64,000 bases of DNA from Gracilibacillus alcaliphilus (GTDB lineage: Bacteria; Bacillota; Bacilli; Bacillales; Amphibacillaceae): positions 161,317 through 225,316 of the forward strand of contig NZ_JAFBFA010000005.1 in NCBI RefSeq assembly GCF_016909015.1, read 5' to 3'. Within the stretch, counting starts at the first letter, position 1, and the number at the start of each line of letters is the position of its first letter. Shown here piece by piece: positions 8,751 to 17,480 of this stretch. The position numbers were made by a program, and so were the translations under genes. Under the pieces are notes generated by a model. That model searched no databases and had not been told where the DNA came from. It saw only the letters and a program-made list of their open reading frames with translations.

Positions 8751-10193
8751 ATGAAGAATCGCCCGTTAATTACACAGTTTCGGCTGACATTTATTTGGAT
8801 TATTGTTGCTAGTATTGTTGCAACGATTATTACATACGGCCTTACCTTTCTTTTATATATAATGGTCGGCTTTCAACATGTGTATCCAGCAAATTATTAT
8901 GAACAGCAAATTCCCGAAATCGAGGCCTATATACAAGAGGAAGGTGTCTCCTTGCTTGCTCCAGAAACGGAGAGTGAACTGCAAAGGAAAATAAGCGGGG
9001 AAGCCATTACATATCAAGTCTTGGATGGTGAGGGTACATGGTTATATGGCACAAATGACCAGCAATATTTTACAGGGAAAGAAGAATTATTGCACAGCGT
9101 GAATACCACTTTTAAAAAAGGAAATCTGTATATGGATACCACTCCAATTATTGATGAAACAGGAACCATAGCAGGGGCTGTAGTCCTTGCCTATCCATTA
9201 CAGATGACTTTTGCGGAAGGTCGTGAATGGCTAGGGATTGTAAATATTGTGGTTTTGTTTTCACCCTTTCTTTATATAATAGGTTTTACCATATTGTTTT
9301 CGAAATTGTTTGTGAAAAATATTCATAACCCATTGAAAGTACTAATGGAGGCTTGTCAGAAAATCAAAGCAAAAGACCTTGACTTTGATATTCCTTACCA
9401 GTCAAAGAATGAGTTAGGCCAGCTAAGGGATGCATTTTCCGATATGAAGGAAGAGTTGCGGCGATCGCTAGCTACCCAGTGGAAAATGGAGCAAGAACGA
9501 GTGGAGATGGTCGAAGCGCTGGCACATGATTTGAAGGCCCCGCTATCGATTATTAAAGGATATTCAGAAGCTTTGATCCGATCTAGCAGCACTAAGGAAA
9601 ATGTTAAGCTGGAAAAGTATTTGCATATTATTCACGATAACAGTGAGAAAAGCACGGCATTAGTCCAGCAAATGCAAGACATGACAGATTTAGAACAAGC
9701 TAATGTTTCCGTGAATCTTGTGTCTGTTCATTTGCAAACATGGTTAGAGGAAAAAATGCATTATTATGAATTACAGGCAAAACAAAAGACAATAAAGATC
9801 GACACACAGATAGATGAAGCTCTTTATGCAACGTATATGATCGATGCAGAGAAATTGGAACGTATTTTGGATAACATTGTATCGAATAGTATAAGGCATA
9901 CCCCTGTTAACGGAAAAATTGTTATTTCTGCTAGGCTGCAGCAGGAAAAGCTCTTTTATCAAATTTGTGATTCTGGCAGTGGTTTTAGTAAGAAGGATTT
10001 GGATAAGGCACTAGATCGGTTCTATCGTGGCGACGAGGCACGCAGCAGTAAAGAGGGACACGCTGGCTTAGGGCTGTATATTGTCAAACAGCTGGTTGAA
10101 CAACTAGATGGGACGATCCAATTGTCTAATGCCAAAGACGGCGGAGCATGTGTTACCTTTTACCATCAGGTAATTAGCAGGAATAAGGTGTAA
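8751..10193 (+). CDS. Membrane sensor histidine kinase
   Basis: Start ATG 8751 has AAAGGGG 9 bases upstream. The 480-aa protein has an N-terminal transmembrane helix (about 15-40), an extracytoplasmic sensor of about 130 residues, a second helix (about 165-190) and a HAMP linker. The HisKA box EALAHDLKAPL carries the phospho-acceptor His, and the ATPase domain has an N box (DNIVSNSIRHT), G1 (DSGSGF), F box (RFYRGDEAR) and G2 (GLGLYIVKQL). This is the HDLKxPL class seen in VanS-like and related kinases. It is paired with the response regulator just upstream. The ligand is unknown. Confidence 0.93.
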   Translation: MKNRPLITQFRLTFIWIIVASIVATIITYGLTFLLYIMVGFQHVYPANYYEQQIPEIEAYIQEEGVSLLAPETESELQRKISGEAITYQVLDGEGTWLYGTNDQQYFTGKEELLHSVNTTFKKGNLYMDTTPIIDETGTIAGAVVLAYPLQMTFAEGREWLGIVNIVVLFSPFLYIIGFTILFSKLFVKNIHNPLKVLMEACQKIKAKDLDFDIPYQSKNELGQLRDAFSDMKEELRRSLATQWKMEQERVEMVEALAHDLKAPLSIIKGYSEALIRSSSTKENVKLEKYLHIIHDNSEKSTALVQQMQDMTDLEQANVSVNLVSVHLQTWLEEKMHYYELQAKQKTIKIDTQIDEALYATYMIDAEKLERILDNIVSNSIRHTPVNGKIVISARLQQEKLFYQICDSGSGFSKKDLDKALDRFYRGDEARSSKEGHAGLGLYIVKQLVEQLDGTIQLSNAKDGGACVTFYHQVISRNKV

Positions 10194-10431
10194 GCAAAGA
10201 GAGTGTGTATCGATGAGATTAAAAGTAATTTAACAGACGGAAGAAGGAGAAAACCAAAGAAGAAAGGAAAAAGTCATTCCTGAGTACGTGAGAAGGGCTT
10301 TCAATAGTGAATTACAATTAAATTTCTTCGCTATTTCACAATTCATGAAATTTCAATAAAAAAAAGACATCTTTACCCTATGCATTTTACCAAAAATCTG
10401 CTAAGCTAATAGAAATATCAAATTTAAAATG
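10194..10431. other. Intergenic region ahead of the T-box
   Basis: The T-box promoter is expected in the last 80 bases; an AT-rich stretch near 10385-10420 could serve, but I cannot fix -35/-10 boxes with confidence. No gene is seen. Confidence 0.35.
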
Positions 10432-10722
10432 CAGTGATAAGGATTAGTACTTGTGGACTTGTTCTCAGAAAGTTGCTGGTTGATGAGAAGCAATAACAGG
10501 GAAATAAGGAACTCACCTTGGAGCAGTCTTGGTGAAATTACATTAGCTTGAAAAGTAGCTGAGGACGGAACCCCCGCCGTTACATGGGAAGGATATAAGG
10601 CATCCAGCCTGTATCTGTTAAGTGCATGATAATGACGTATTATCATGAAATCGGGGTGGTACCGCGTAAGAATAAGTCTTTCGTCTCCATAGCAAATGCT
10701 GGGAGAAGAAGGGCTTTTTTAT
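10432..10722 (+). promoter_or_regulatory. Leucine T-box riboswitch leader
   Basis: The conserved T-box sequence GGGTGGTACCGCG occurs at 10654-10666, preceded by Stem I elements starting near 10434. The specifier loop reads GAA-CTC-ACC with CTC (Leu) at 10512-10514. A terminator stem (about 10673-10715) with TTTTTT follows. Uncharged tRNA-Leu should stabilise the antiterminator and allow transcription of the leuA-type gene 25 bases downstream. A minus-strand ORF over this leader is chance. Confidence 0.92.
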
Positions 10723-10747
10723 ATTATATTTTAGGGAGGAATTAACC

Positions 10748-12424
10748 ATGTTTAGTCACCAAAAATACGAAAAACAATACTATTTGCCGCCGACGCTTTC
10801 TTATGACTGGGTGAAGAAAGAGACAGTGGAGAAAGCACCTACATGGTGTAGTGTCGATTTGCGAGATGGAAATCAGGCCTTGCCGATCCCGATGAACTTA
10901 GATGAAAAATTAAAAATGTTTCAGTTGTTAGTAGATATAGGATTTAAAGAAATCGAAGTAGCTTTTCCAGCTGCCTCGGAGACTGAGTTTAAGTTAGTAC
11001 GGACATTGATTGATAACAATATGATTCCTGATGATGTGACGATTATGGTGATTACGCAGGCTCGAGAGCATATTATCCGTCGGACTTTTGAGGCAATTGA
11101 AGGGGCGCCAAGGGCGATTGTCCACCTTTATAACTCGACATCAGAGGCACAGCGCCGTCAAGTATTTAAGAAAAGCAAAGAAGAAATTAAACAAATTGCG
11201 GTAAACGGTGCTGTGTTAGTCAAAGAATTAGCAGAACAGACAGAAGGTAATTTCTATTTTCAATACAGTCCAGAAAGTTTTCCAGGAACAGAGGTAGATT
11301 ATGCTTTAGACATTTGTAATAGTGTGTTGGATATTTGGAAACCGACGCCTGATCATAAAGCGATTATAAATATTCCGACAACAGTTGAAATTGCTATGCC
11401 TCATGTCTTTGCCAGCCAGATTGAATATATGCATAAAAACTTAGTCTATCGCGATGCTGTTACATTGTCGATTCACCCTCATAATGACCGCGGCTGCGGG
11501 GTAAGTGACGCTGAATTTGGTGTATTAGCTGGCGCAGATCGAGTCGAGGGTACTTTATTTGGGATTGGTGAGCGTACAGGTAATGTGGATTTGATTACCT
11601 TGGCGATGAATATGTATTCTCAAGGATATGATCCAGGGCTTAATTTCAGTAATTTGGATCAAATTCGTACAAAGTATGAAGAACTAACTAGAATTAAGGT
11701 CCATGAAAGACAGCCTTATTCAGGGGACCTTGTTTTTACCGCTTTTTCCGGATCGCATCAGGATGCCATCTCGAAGGGAATGAAATATCGGAAAGAAAAT
11801 AAGATCGAGAAATGGGATGTGCCATATATTCCAGTTGATCCAGCCGATTTGGGAAGAAATTATCAAACCGATGTGATACGGATTAATAGTCAGTCTGGTA
11901 AAGGCGGCATTGGCTATATTTTGGAAACAAACTATGGCATTAAGCTGCCTTATAAAATGAATGAAGCAATGAGTTATTTTGCCAAAAACGTATCCGACCA
12001 AAGCAATAAAGAGCTATCTGCAGAGGAAATCTATCAGGTATTTAAAGAGCAGTATGTCGATTTCCAGCCATACTTCCAACTTATTGATTATGAATTTCAC
12101 AAAGGTGAGAAGCAAGAAGTAACCTTGACATTGCTGAAAGATAATCAACATGTTGTGATTCAGGGAGAAGGCAATGGAAGCTTAGACGCAATCAGCAATG
12201 CATTAAAGAAGCACTTCGATATCGATTATGCATTGGAAGTATATGAACAGCAATCCTTAGGTACAGATTCTATTGCAGATTCTTGTGCACAAATTGGTAT
12301 TTCTCTTCAAGGTCATATGTATTGGGGAGCAGGAATTGATGAAGATATTCTGATGGCTTCTGTGTATGCCTTGGTTGTGGCAGTAAACAGACTAATAGCT
12401 TATCAAGCAAATGAACAAGAATAA
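10748..12424 (+). CDS. leuA: 2-isopropylmalate synthase, type 2 (LeuA2)
   Basis: Protein of 558 aa, the length of the yeast/actinobacterial-type alpha-IPM synthase. It catalyses condensation of 2-ketoisovalerate with acetyl-CoA, the first step of leucine synthesis. The catalytic TIM barrel has the DLRDGNQA metal-binding start, the AFPAAS motif, and SIHPHNDRGCG with the metal ligands. The C-terminal regulatory domain (about 430-550) ends with a GIDEDILMAS stretch. AGGGAGGA precedes the ATG. Unlike the usual leuABCD operon it stands alone behind its own leucine T-box; leuBCD must be elsewhere or absent. Confidence 0.93.
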   Translation: MFSHQKYEKQYYLPPTLSYDWVKKETVEKAPTWCSVDLRDGNQALPIPMNLDEKLKMFQLLVDIGFKEIEVAFPAASETEFKLVRTLIDNNMIPDDVTIMVITQAREHIIRRTFEAIEGAPRAIVHLYNSTSEAQRRQVFKKSKEEIKQIAVNGAVLVKELAEQTEGNFYFQYSPESFPGTEVDYALDICNSVLDIWKPTPDHKAIINIPTTVEIAMPHVFASQIEYMHKNLVYRDAVTLSIHPHNDRGCGVSDAEFGVLAGADRVEGTLFGIGERTGNVDLITLAMNMYSQGYDPGLNFSNLDQIRTKYEELTRIKVHERQPYSGDLVFTAFSGSHQDAISKGMKYRKENKIEKWDVPYIPVDPADLGRNYQTDVIRINSQSGKGGIGYILETNYGIKLPYKMNEAMSYFAKNVSDQSNKELSAEEIYQVFKEQYVDFQPYFQLIDYEFHKGEKQEVTLTLLKDNQHVVIQGEGNGSLDAISNALKKHFDIDYALEVYEQQSLGTDSIADSCAQIGISLQGHMYWGAGIDEDILMASVYALVVAVNRLIAYQANEQE

Positions 12425-12570
12425 GCTGCCAGGAGGAAAATGTTTTAAAAGCCAAATATCTAGTATCGGCAAAATCAATCTAAAAAAAAGAAAAGGATCT
12501 CATTAACTGAATTTTTAACCAATTATGCCAAACAAGATGTAGAGCATAAACAGATTTATCGTGGTGTAAA

Positions 12571-12656
12571 CCGTCCGTCAAATTCCTTTCTTTAAGGATA
12601 ACAAGATATGTCTTAGGAATAAACGGACGCTAACACCCTGATAAATCTTGTCACAC
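12571..12656 (+). repeat. Interspersed intergenic repeat, family A (copy 1, partial)
   Basis: A CCGTCCG/CGGACG inverted pair brackets the left part. The right part (about 12622-12652) carries the family core GGACGCTAACACCCTGATAAA. The same core recurs at 21491, 40161 and, inverted, 58134. It lies between convergent leuA and the P450 gene. Confidence 0.55.
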
Positions 12657-13844
12657 TTATCGGAGCCTCACAGGCAGACGTTTCAAGCCTCGAATAATAA
12701 AGCTTTGCCTCCATTCCAGTTCAGATAATGGTGCAGCTAATGAGATATTTGGATACTGTTCCAGCAACACACGGATAGCAATTTCACCTTCTAATCGGGC
12801 TAAAGGAGCACCAAGGCAATAGTGAATACCTTTGCCAAAGGCCAGATGAGGGCTCTGTTCCCTAGTGATATCCAGTTGATCTGCGTTTTCGAACAAGTCT
12901 GGATCATGATCAGCAGAAGCCAGTGATACAATCACATGATCGCCTTTAGTTACTTGTTGGCCCATAAATGTAAAAGACTCACGTGCCCAGCGATCCGTAC
13001 TAAATTCCACTGGACCGTTAAATCGCAGCAGTTCCTCGACAGCTTGCGGAATAAGAGCTGGTTCTTCTTTTAATAATGACAGTTGTTCAGGATGGGTGAG
13101 CAGAGCTAATAAGCCATTTGCAATCAGATTGACAGTTGTTTCATGGCCTGCCACAATCAGCAGCATAACAACTCCATAGAGTTCTTTGAGAGTTAACCTT
13201 CCGCCATCTTCTTCAGCAACCATTAATTCCGACAACAAATCTTCTTCAGGAAATTGCCGTTTTTGCTCTAACAATTTTTCCAGGTAAGCCATAAATTCGG
13301 CTGTTGAGGCTTCAAACTGCTCATATTCTGTCACATCTACTAAAGCATTGGACCAGCGTTGGAAATCAAGACGATCCTCTGAAGGAACACCTAGCAGTTC
13401 ACATATTACTTGAATAGGAATAGGAAAGGCATAAGCTGAAATAAAGTCAATCGTTTCCTGCCCCTTCATTTGATCCGCTTGATCTCGTGCTATTTCTTCA
13501 ACCCGTCCCCGCAGCTTTTCAATATTTTTTGGTGTGAATCCACGCTGGACTAGTTTTCGCAAACGTCGGTGATCGGGCGGGTCCACGAATAACATACTTT
13601 GTGAGATAGGGGTCATATTGTCATCTGTTACTTCATTAGGAAATACCGTTCGCATATCTTTAATAAAGCGTTCGTCTTTTAGTACCGCTGTCGCTGCATC
13701 ATACGTAAATGCCATCCATGAATAATGTCCCTCGCCAACCATATTTACTTTGGCAAAGGGGTGATGAGACCGAATCTGCTTGTAATAGTCATAAGGGTTT
13801 TGATGGAACTCTTTTGAAAAAAGACGAAGTGATTGAATATCCAT
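12657..13844 (-). CDS. Cytochrome P450 (CYP107/CYP109-like, soluble bacterial type)
   Basis: Protein of 395 aa with all core P450 signatures: the I-helix oxygen-binding motif AGHETT, the K-helix EELLR (ExxR) and the heme-ligand loop FGKGIHYCLG with Cys343. It has no membrane anchor, as in Bacillus CYP107/CYP109 enzymes that hydroxylate fatty acids, steroids or macrolides. GAGAGGAG lies 8 bases before the ATG. No ferredoxin or biosynthetic cluster is adjacent, so the substrate is unknown and redox partners must be encoded elsewhere. Confidence 0.93.
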   Translation of the reverse strand: MDIQSLRLFSKEFHQNPYDYYKQIRSHHPFAKVNMVGEGHYSWMAFTYDAATAVLKDERFIKDMRTVFPNEVTDDNMTPISQSMLFVDPPDHRRLRKLVQRGFTPKNIEKLRGRVEEIARDQADQMKGQETIDFISAYAFPIPIQVICELLGVPSEDRLDFQRWSNALVDVTEYEQFEASTAEFMAYLEKLLEQKRQFPEEDLLSELMVAEEDGGRLTLKELYGVVMLLIVAGHETTVNLIANGLLALLTHPEQLSLLKEEPALIPQAVEELLRFNGPVEFSTDRWARESFTFMGQQVTKGDHVIVSLASADHDPDLFENADQLDITREQSPHLAFGKGIHYCLGAPLARLEGEIAIRVLLEQYPNISLAAPLSELEWRQSFIIRGLKRLPVRLR

Positions 13845-14667
13845 TGGGTAAACTCCTCTCTTCGATCATGCACACTTGTATATAGTGAAGCTTCGTTCAA
13901 TGGGATGTGCTAGTGCAAATCATTTCGATGGGATGAGTAATCGCAATCCCAGACGTTGCGACACGACGTCGCGAACTTAGTCAGCTTCCTTCTCATCCCC
14001 GCTGAACATTAGTTGTACCAATCGGACCGTTACTGGTTGTTGGATTTCCCACTTAGCAATGACATGTTCCCTTTTTTCTTGAAATGGGAGGTCTTACAGC
14101 CAGTTACACTGCGATAAAAAATACCTTGAATGTATTGTAATGGTAATTGTATCTGAAAACAATAGACAATTAGAGTACAACTGTATATTAATAGACATTA
14201 TGAAAATGTTTGATCATAAAAATAATTCGTTATCTATGCTGATGAGTTTGCCGAAGAGAAGTTATGGAAGTATATAAAGTTATCTATAGGCAATGATATC
14301 GAATTTTCTAAGGTATCGGTTTATAGACTCGGTATACATGTTATGTGACGGGGCGACTAATATTAGCTATAATAAATCATGGCATCCAGGGTTAATCCGA
14401 GTGGTTCATTAATCCTGTTTCAGTATTAAATGTTGTCGTGCAAAAAAACTTGATGAATACATTAGCAATACTAGAACTATTCAACAAAGTAGGTATTACA
14501 ATGATCAATCAATCGACTTAAAAAAAGAGGTAAAGTCAGTTCGTTTTTTAAGTTTTAGAAAAGATTGAAAAGGCTTTAGAATGTCAGCCGGGTGCTAGTT
14601 TAGCATATAAAGAAGGATAGGCAGAGTATGATCCCCACTGTTATTTGTCTAATAAGGAGGCAAACGA
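13845..14667. other. Long gene-poor region with a repeat and a possible ATP-grasp relic
   Basis: Near the P450 start lies repeat family B (13952-13983). Between about 14340 and 14520 two plus-strand frames together read like the middle of a RimK-type ATP-grasp protein (frames containing INPVSVLN and NTLAILELFNKVGI), broken by stops and a frameshift. That identification is weak. The last 20 bases hold the ribosome binding site AAGGAGG of the next gene. Confidence 0.35.
13952..13983. repeat. Interspersed repeat, family B (copy 1)
   Basis: The core TTGCGACACGACGTCGCGAA and flanking ACTTAGTC recur in diverged form at 17256-17286. Both copies sit 110-125 bases upstream of a minus-strand gene start and share a TTCGATGGG-like stretch further left. 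Confidence 0.5.
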
Positions 14668-15120
14668 ATGAACTACAAAATTGAGTTTAGAAGATTACAA
14701 ACAGGTGATGAACAGAGTCTTTCGGAACTGGTCGAATTATATAATCAGGCATTTGAAACTTCTGATCAAGTGAATACAAAAGGTGTTAGCAATTTGTTAG
14801 CCAATCCGCATTTTATCTGTTTGGTTGCCTTTGATTGCCAACAAGTGATTGGCGGACTGACAGCATATGAATTGGAAATGTATAACCAAAGCAGTCCATC
14901 GGTATATGTTTATGATTTAGCTGTTGCTGCTTCCTATCAGCGCCAAGGCATAGGTACTAGGCTATTCCAAGAAATGATAGATTACTGTAAAAGATATCAA
15001 ATCACTGATTTGTTTGTGCAGGCTGACGCCGAAGATCAGCATGCTATTCAGTTTTATCATAAGATAGGTGGAGAAGAATCGATGACATTTCATTTTACAT
15101 TTCGACCTTTCCAGCCATAA
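14668..15120 (+). CDS. AAC(3)-I-like GNAT acetyltransferase
   Basis: Protein of 150 aa with a GNAT fold. Several blocks match the aminoglycoside 3-N-acetyltransferase AAC(3)-I family as I know it: GGLTAYELEMY, YVYDLAVAASYQRQGIGTRLF (motif A, RQGIGT loop) and FVQADAEDQHAIQFYHKIGG. Family members acetylate gentamicin-type aminoglycosides, but many chromosomal relatives have no proven drug activity, so resistance is inference. AAGGAGG precedes the ATG at good spacing. A GrpB pseudogene follows on the same strand. Confidence 0.8.
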   Translation: MNYKIEFRRLQTGDEQSLSELVELYNQAFETSDQVNTKGVSNLLANPHFICLVAFDCQQVIGGLTAYELEMYNQSSPSVYVYDLAVAASYQRQGIGTRLFQEMIDYCKRYQITDLFVQADAEDQHAIQFYHKIGGEESMTFHFTFRPFQP

Positions 15121-15237
15121 TTAATATTTTATTCTCTTTATCCCGCTGTCCATTAACAGGAAGAAACAGCTCGTCTGTCGTACAGATATGTCAAAAAGTA
15201 GAGCATATTTTAAGAACTTGTGAAAGGAGGGTGTTAG

Positions 15238-15774
15238 TTGAAGTCTGAGATAGAGATAGCAGAGTATACCCTTGATTAGGAACGGGAATTTTTGGCACTC
15301 AAAAAAGTATGGATGGCTGAAATAGGGCCATTTATCTTAGCGATTGAGCATGTTGGGAGCACATCAGTTAGGGGACTTAGCGCTAAGCCCATCTTAGATA
15401 TAGATATAGTGATAGCAACTGATTCTAGTTTTGTGAAAGTCAGACAAGGGCTTGAAAAATTAGGTTATGTTGATCGAGGAGACTTAGGAATAAAAGGAAG
15501 AGAGGCTTTTGGCCGGCAAAATAAAGAAGTCCCCTGGAATAAGGAACAGACGAATTGGATGGCGCATCATCTATATGTATGCACACAAGATAGCAGAGAG
15601 TTGCGCAGACACTTGGCATTCCGCGATTATCTTCGCAATCATTCTCAAACAGCTGCAGCATATGAACAATTGAAACGAAATCTGGCTCAAACAGCTAAGG
15701 ATAGAGAACACTATACTGCCGCAAAAAGCACTTTTATCGAAGAAGTTCTGAAAAAAGAGCAAATCAGCCAATAA
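15238..15774 (+). pseudogene. GrpB family (UPF0157) gene with an in-frame amber codon
   Basis: A TTG start at 15238 has AAAGGAGG 7 bases upstream. The frame reads 13 codons, hits TAG at 15277-15279, and then continues open to 15774 in the same frame. The downstream part is clearly GrpB: IEHVGSTSVRGLSAKPILDI is the nucleotidyltransferase-fold signature. The family normally has Tyr-Asp-x-x-Trp at this place (here YTLD-stop-EREF), so TGG to TAG is the simplest explanation. Unless read through, only a truncated protein from an internal start (TTG 15292) could be made. Confidence 0.8.
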
Positions 15775-15808
15775 AAGTGTGTGATGGCAATTGGTTAGCG
15801 AACGCACC

Positions 15809-15852
15809 ATAAAAAAACCCCTCAAGTTCAACTGTACTTAAGGGATTTTTCA
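15809..15852. terminator. Bidirectional terminator
   Basis: AACCCCTCAAGT and ACTTAAGGGATT form a stem around a short loop, with an A run on the left and a T run on the right. It serves the GrpB relic (plus) and the serpin gene (minus). Confidence 0.75.
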
Positions 15853-15900
15853 GGCAGAAGAGCTTGTTGTCAAGCAATACTAAACAGATGTTAAGCTGTC

Positions 15901-17133
15901 TTATTCACCGGGGTTTCCCATACTTCCAACAAATAAGATCACACCCTGCTCCATATCGGTAATGGTAAAGAGAAAAGGTCTGTTGACCTCCATTTCAAAA
16001 GGATCTTCTAATGGGGCAGAAGTGACGTCAATTGATACAGAAGTAGTTCCTGCTGCTTCTGTTCCTGCCTCATCGACGCTAATAAACGTCTTATGAAGAA
16101 TATCATTAATATAGGCATTGGTTGGTTCTGTTAATTCCAACATATTGGAAAAATCCGCTTGATCAGGATCAAAGGCTTGCTCGATTCCCAACTCTTGGAA
16201 CCATTGATTAAGCTCTGTCTCATATTCTAGTTCAAAGGAAGGCAGAGAGATGGAGCCTGTCTCTATTTGCATCGCCTTGGTCCATTGCTGCCATTTTTCT
16301 AGGTTGAAATCGGCTTGAAAGTCATGAAAGTTACTCTTTTCATTTGGAAGAAAAATATGCATTTGGATCGATTCATCTTCCCCATAAGGCAGGGCCACAG
16401 CCTGTACCTCTTCATTCTCTAGGTAAGATACATCCTCATGCAGTAGCATAAATGGTGCTTGAACCGTGTCCCCATCGCTTAAATGAAAGTCTTGTTCTTC
16501 TGTCCATTCTTCATTAAAGGGATAAGACCAAGCCCCTTGGAAATAGACAGCATTCAGTAACAGCAAGGCCAGACTTGGATCTACTTGGTCTATCATTTGA
16601 TCGATTCTGTCATTTGTTTGTTCAGCGATCCAGTTATTGATTGCCTCAGCAGTTGTTAATGGCTCTATCTGTGCAAGGTACTGTTCCTTCATTTGTTCTT
16701 GATAGGTGGGTTGAAGGGTAAAAGATTCATTCAACCATAAAGAATTAGCAAGCGATAACTCCAAATCATCTTCTGTTTTTGTGATTTCCTTAAGCAAGGA
16801 GTTATTAGCAGAACCGAGAGCATTGGCATCGATATGTTCTAATATAAGTGCCTGCTCTATTTCGGCTTTTGTCTCACCATTGGCGCCATGATAGGCCATA
16901 TTCATAGCAAGCCAAATACTAATCGGCGAAACGAAGCGGTTTCCGTCTTCGTTCTCTTCCAATTGAGAGACTGCTTTCAATCCAAGTTGGTTTATGCTAG
17001 TTTGAACTGCTTCCATGGAGATGTTGTCTTCGCCCCCCGGTTCGTGTGCAGATTCCTCTTCATTAAACTGATTAGAACCACAAGCTGTTAAAAAAAGTAG
17101 GGCAGTACAAAGCCAAATTATGTTTTTAATCAC
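15901..17133 (-). CDS. Serpin-family protease inhibitor, lipoprotein
   Basis: The GTG at 17133 is taken as start because AAGGAG lies 8 bases before it; the GTG at 17142 overlaps that site. The 410-aa product begins with a signal peptide and lipobox LTAC, so it should be tethered outside the cell. The rest is a full serpin fold: FVSPISIW near the start, NAVYFQGAW and the C-terminal NRPFLFTI. The reactive-centre hinge (from residue about 357) reads GTEAAGTTSV, small residues as required for an inhibitory serpin; counting from the hinge places P1-P1' at Thr-Ser. The target protease is unknown. Confidence 0.92.
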   Translation of the reverse strand: MIKNIIWLCTALLFLTACGSNQFNEEESAHEPGGEDNISMEAVQTSINQLGLKAVSQLEENEDGNRFVSPISIWLAMNMAYHGANGETKAEIEQALILEHIDANALGSANNSLLKEITKTEDDLELSLANSLWLNESFTLQPTYQEQMKEQYLAQIEPLTTAEAINNWIAEQTNDRIDQMIDQVDPSLALLLLNAVYFQGAWSYPFNEEWTEEQDFHLSDGDTVQAPFMLLHEDVSYLENEEVQAVALPYGEDESIQMHIFLPNEKSNFHDFQADFNLEKWQQWTKAMQIETGSISLPSFELEYETELNQWFQELGIEQAFDPDQADFSNMLELTEPTNAYINDILHKTFISVDEAGTEAAGTTSVSIDVTSAPLEDPFEMEVNRPFLFTITDMEQGVILFVGSMGNPGE

Positions 17134-17480
17134 TCTATCCACTCCTTGTGATTATTTTTGTTAACCATATCATATTTGGAAACAACCAACAACTTTTCTA
17201 GATAAAGTGAAATTTTATTCGATGGGGGGTTCGACGCATATGATATATTAGTGCGGACATTGCGACACAACATCACGAATTAGTCCTAGTGCAACCATCT
17301 GTAAGATCTCCGCATCAAGATTAAAAGAAGCTGGGCGGAAAGTAAGGATTCTTATATTAACAGTTTTGCCAAATTTGATAGGAATAAAGGCCTTCACTAC
17401 TAGGAATTACATGTTATCATGATAATTAGATGAAACATTTACCGATCGTTATTCGTTTAACAACTAGGGAGGGATTAGCC
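17134..17480. other. Divergent intergenic region with repeat B
   Basis: This region contains repeat family B copy 2 and, at the right end, the AGGGAGGG ribosome binding site for the ORF at 17481. The promoters are not clear. Confidence 0.4.
17256..17286. repeat. Interspersed repeat, family B (copy 2)
   Basis: The core ATTGCGACACAACATCACGA is a diverged copy of 13956-13975 and is likewise followed by a TTAGTC motif. The repeat lies upstream of the serpin gene. Confidence 0.5.

Noticed and set aside
10401..10646. 81-codon minus-strand ORF over the T-box
   Set aside because: The region is explained by a structured leader with the T-box core and Leu specifier.
14340..14520. RimK-like ATP-grasp pseudogene
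   Set aside because: Two short frames resemble the ATP-grasp core, but the match is too short and I could not confirm catalytic residues; kept only as a remark in the region entry.
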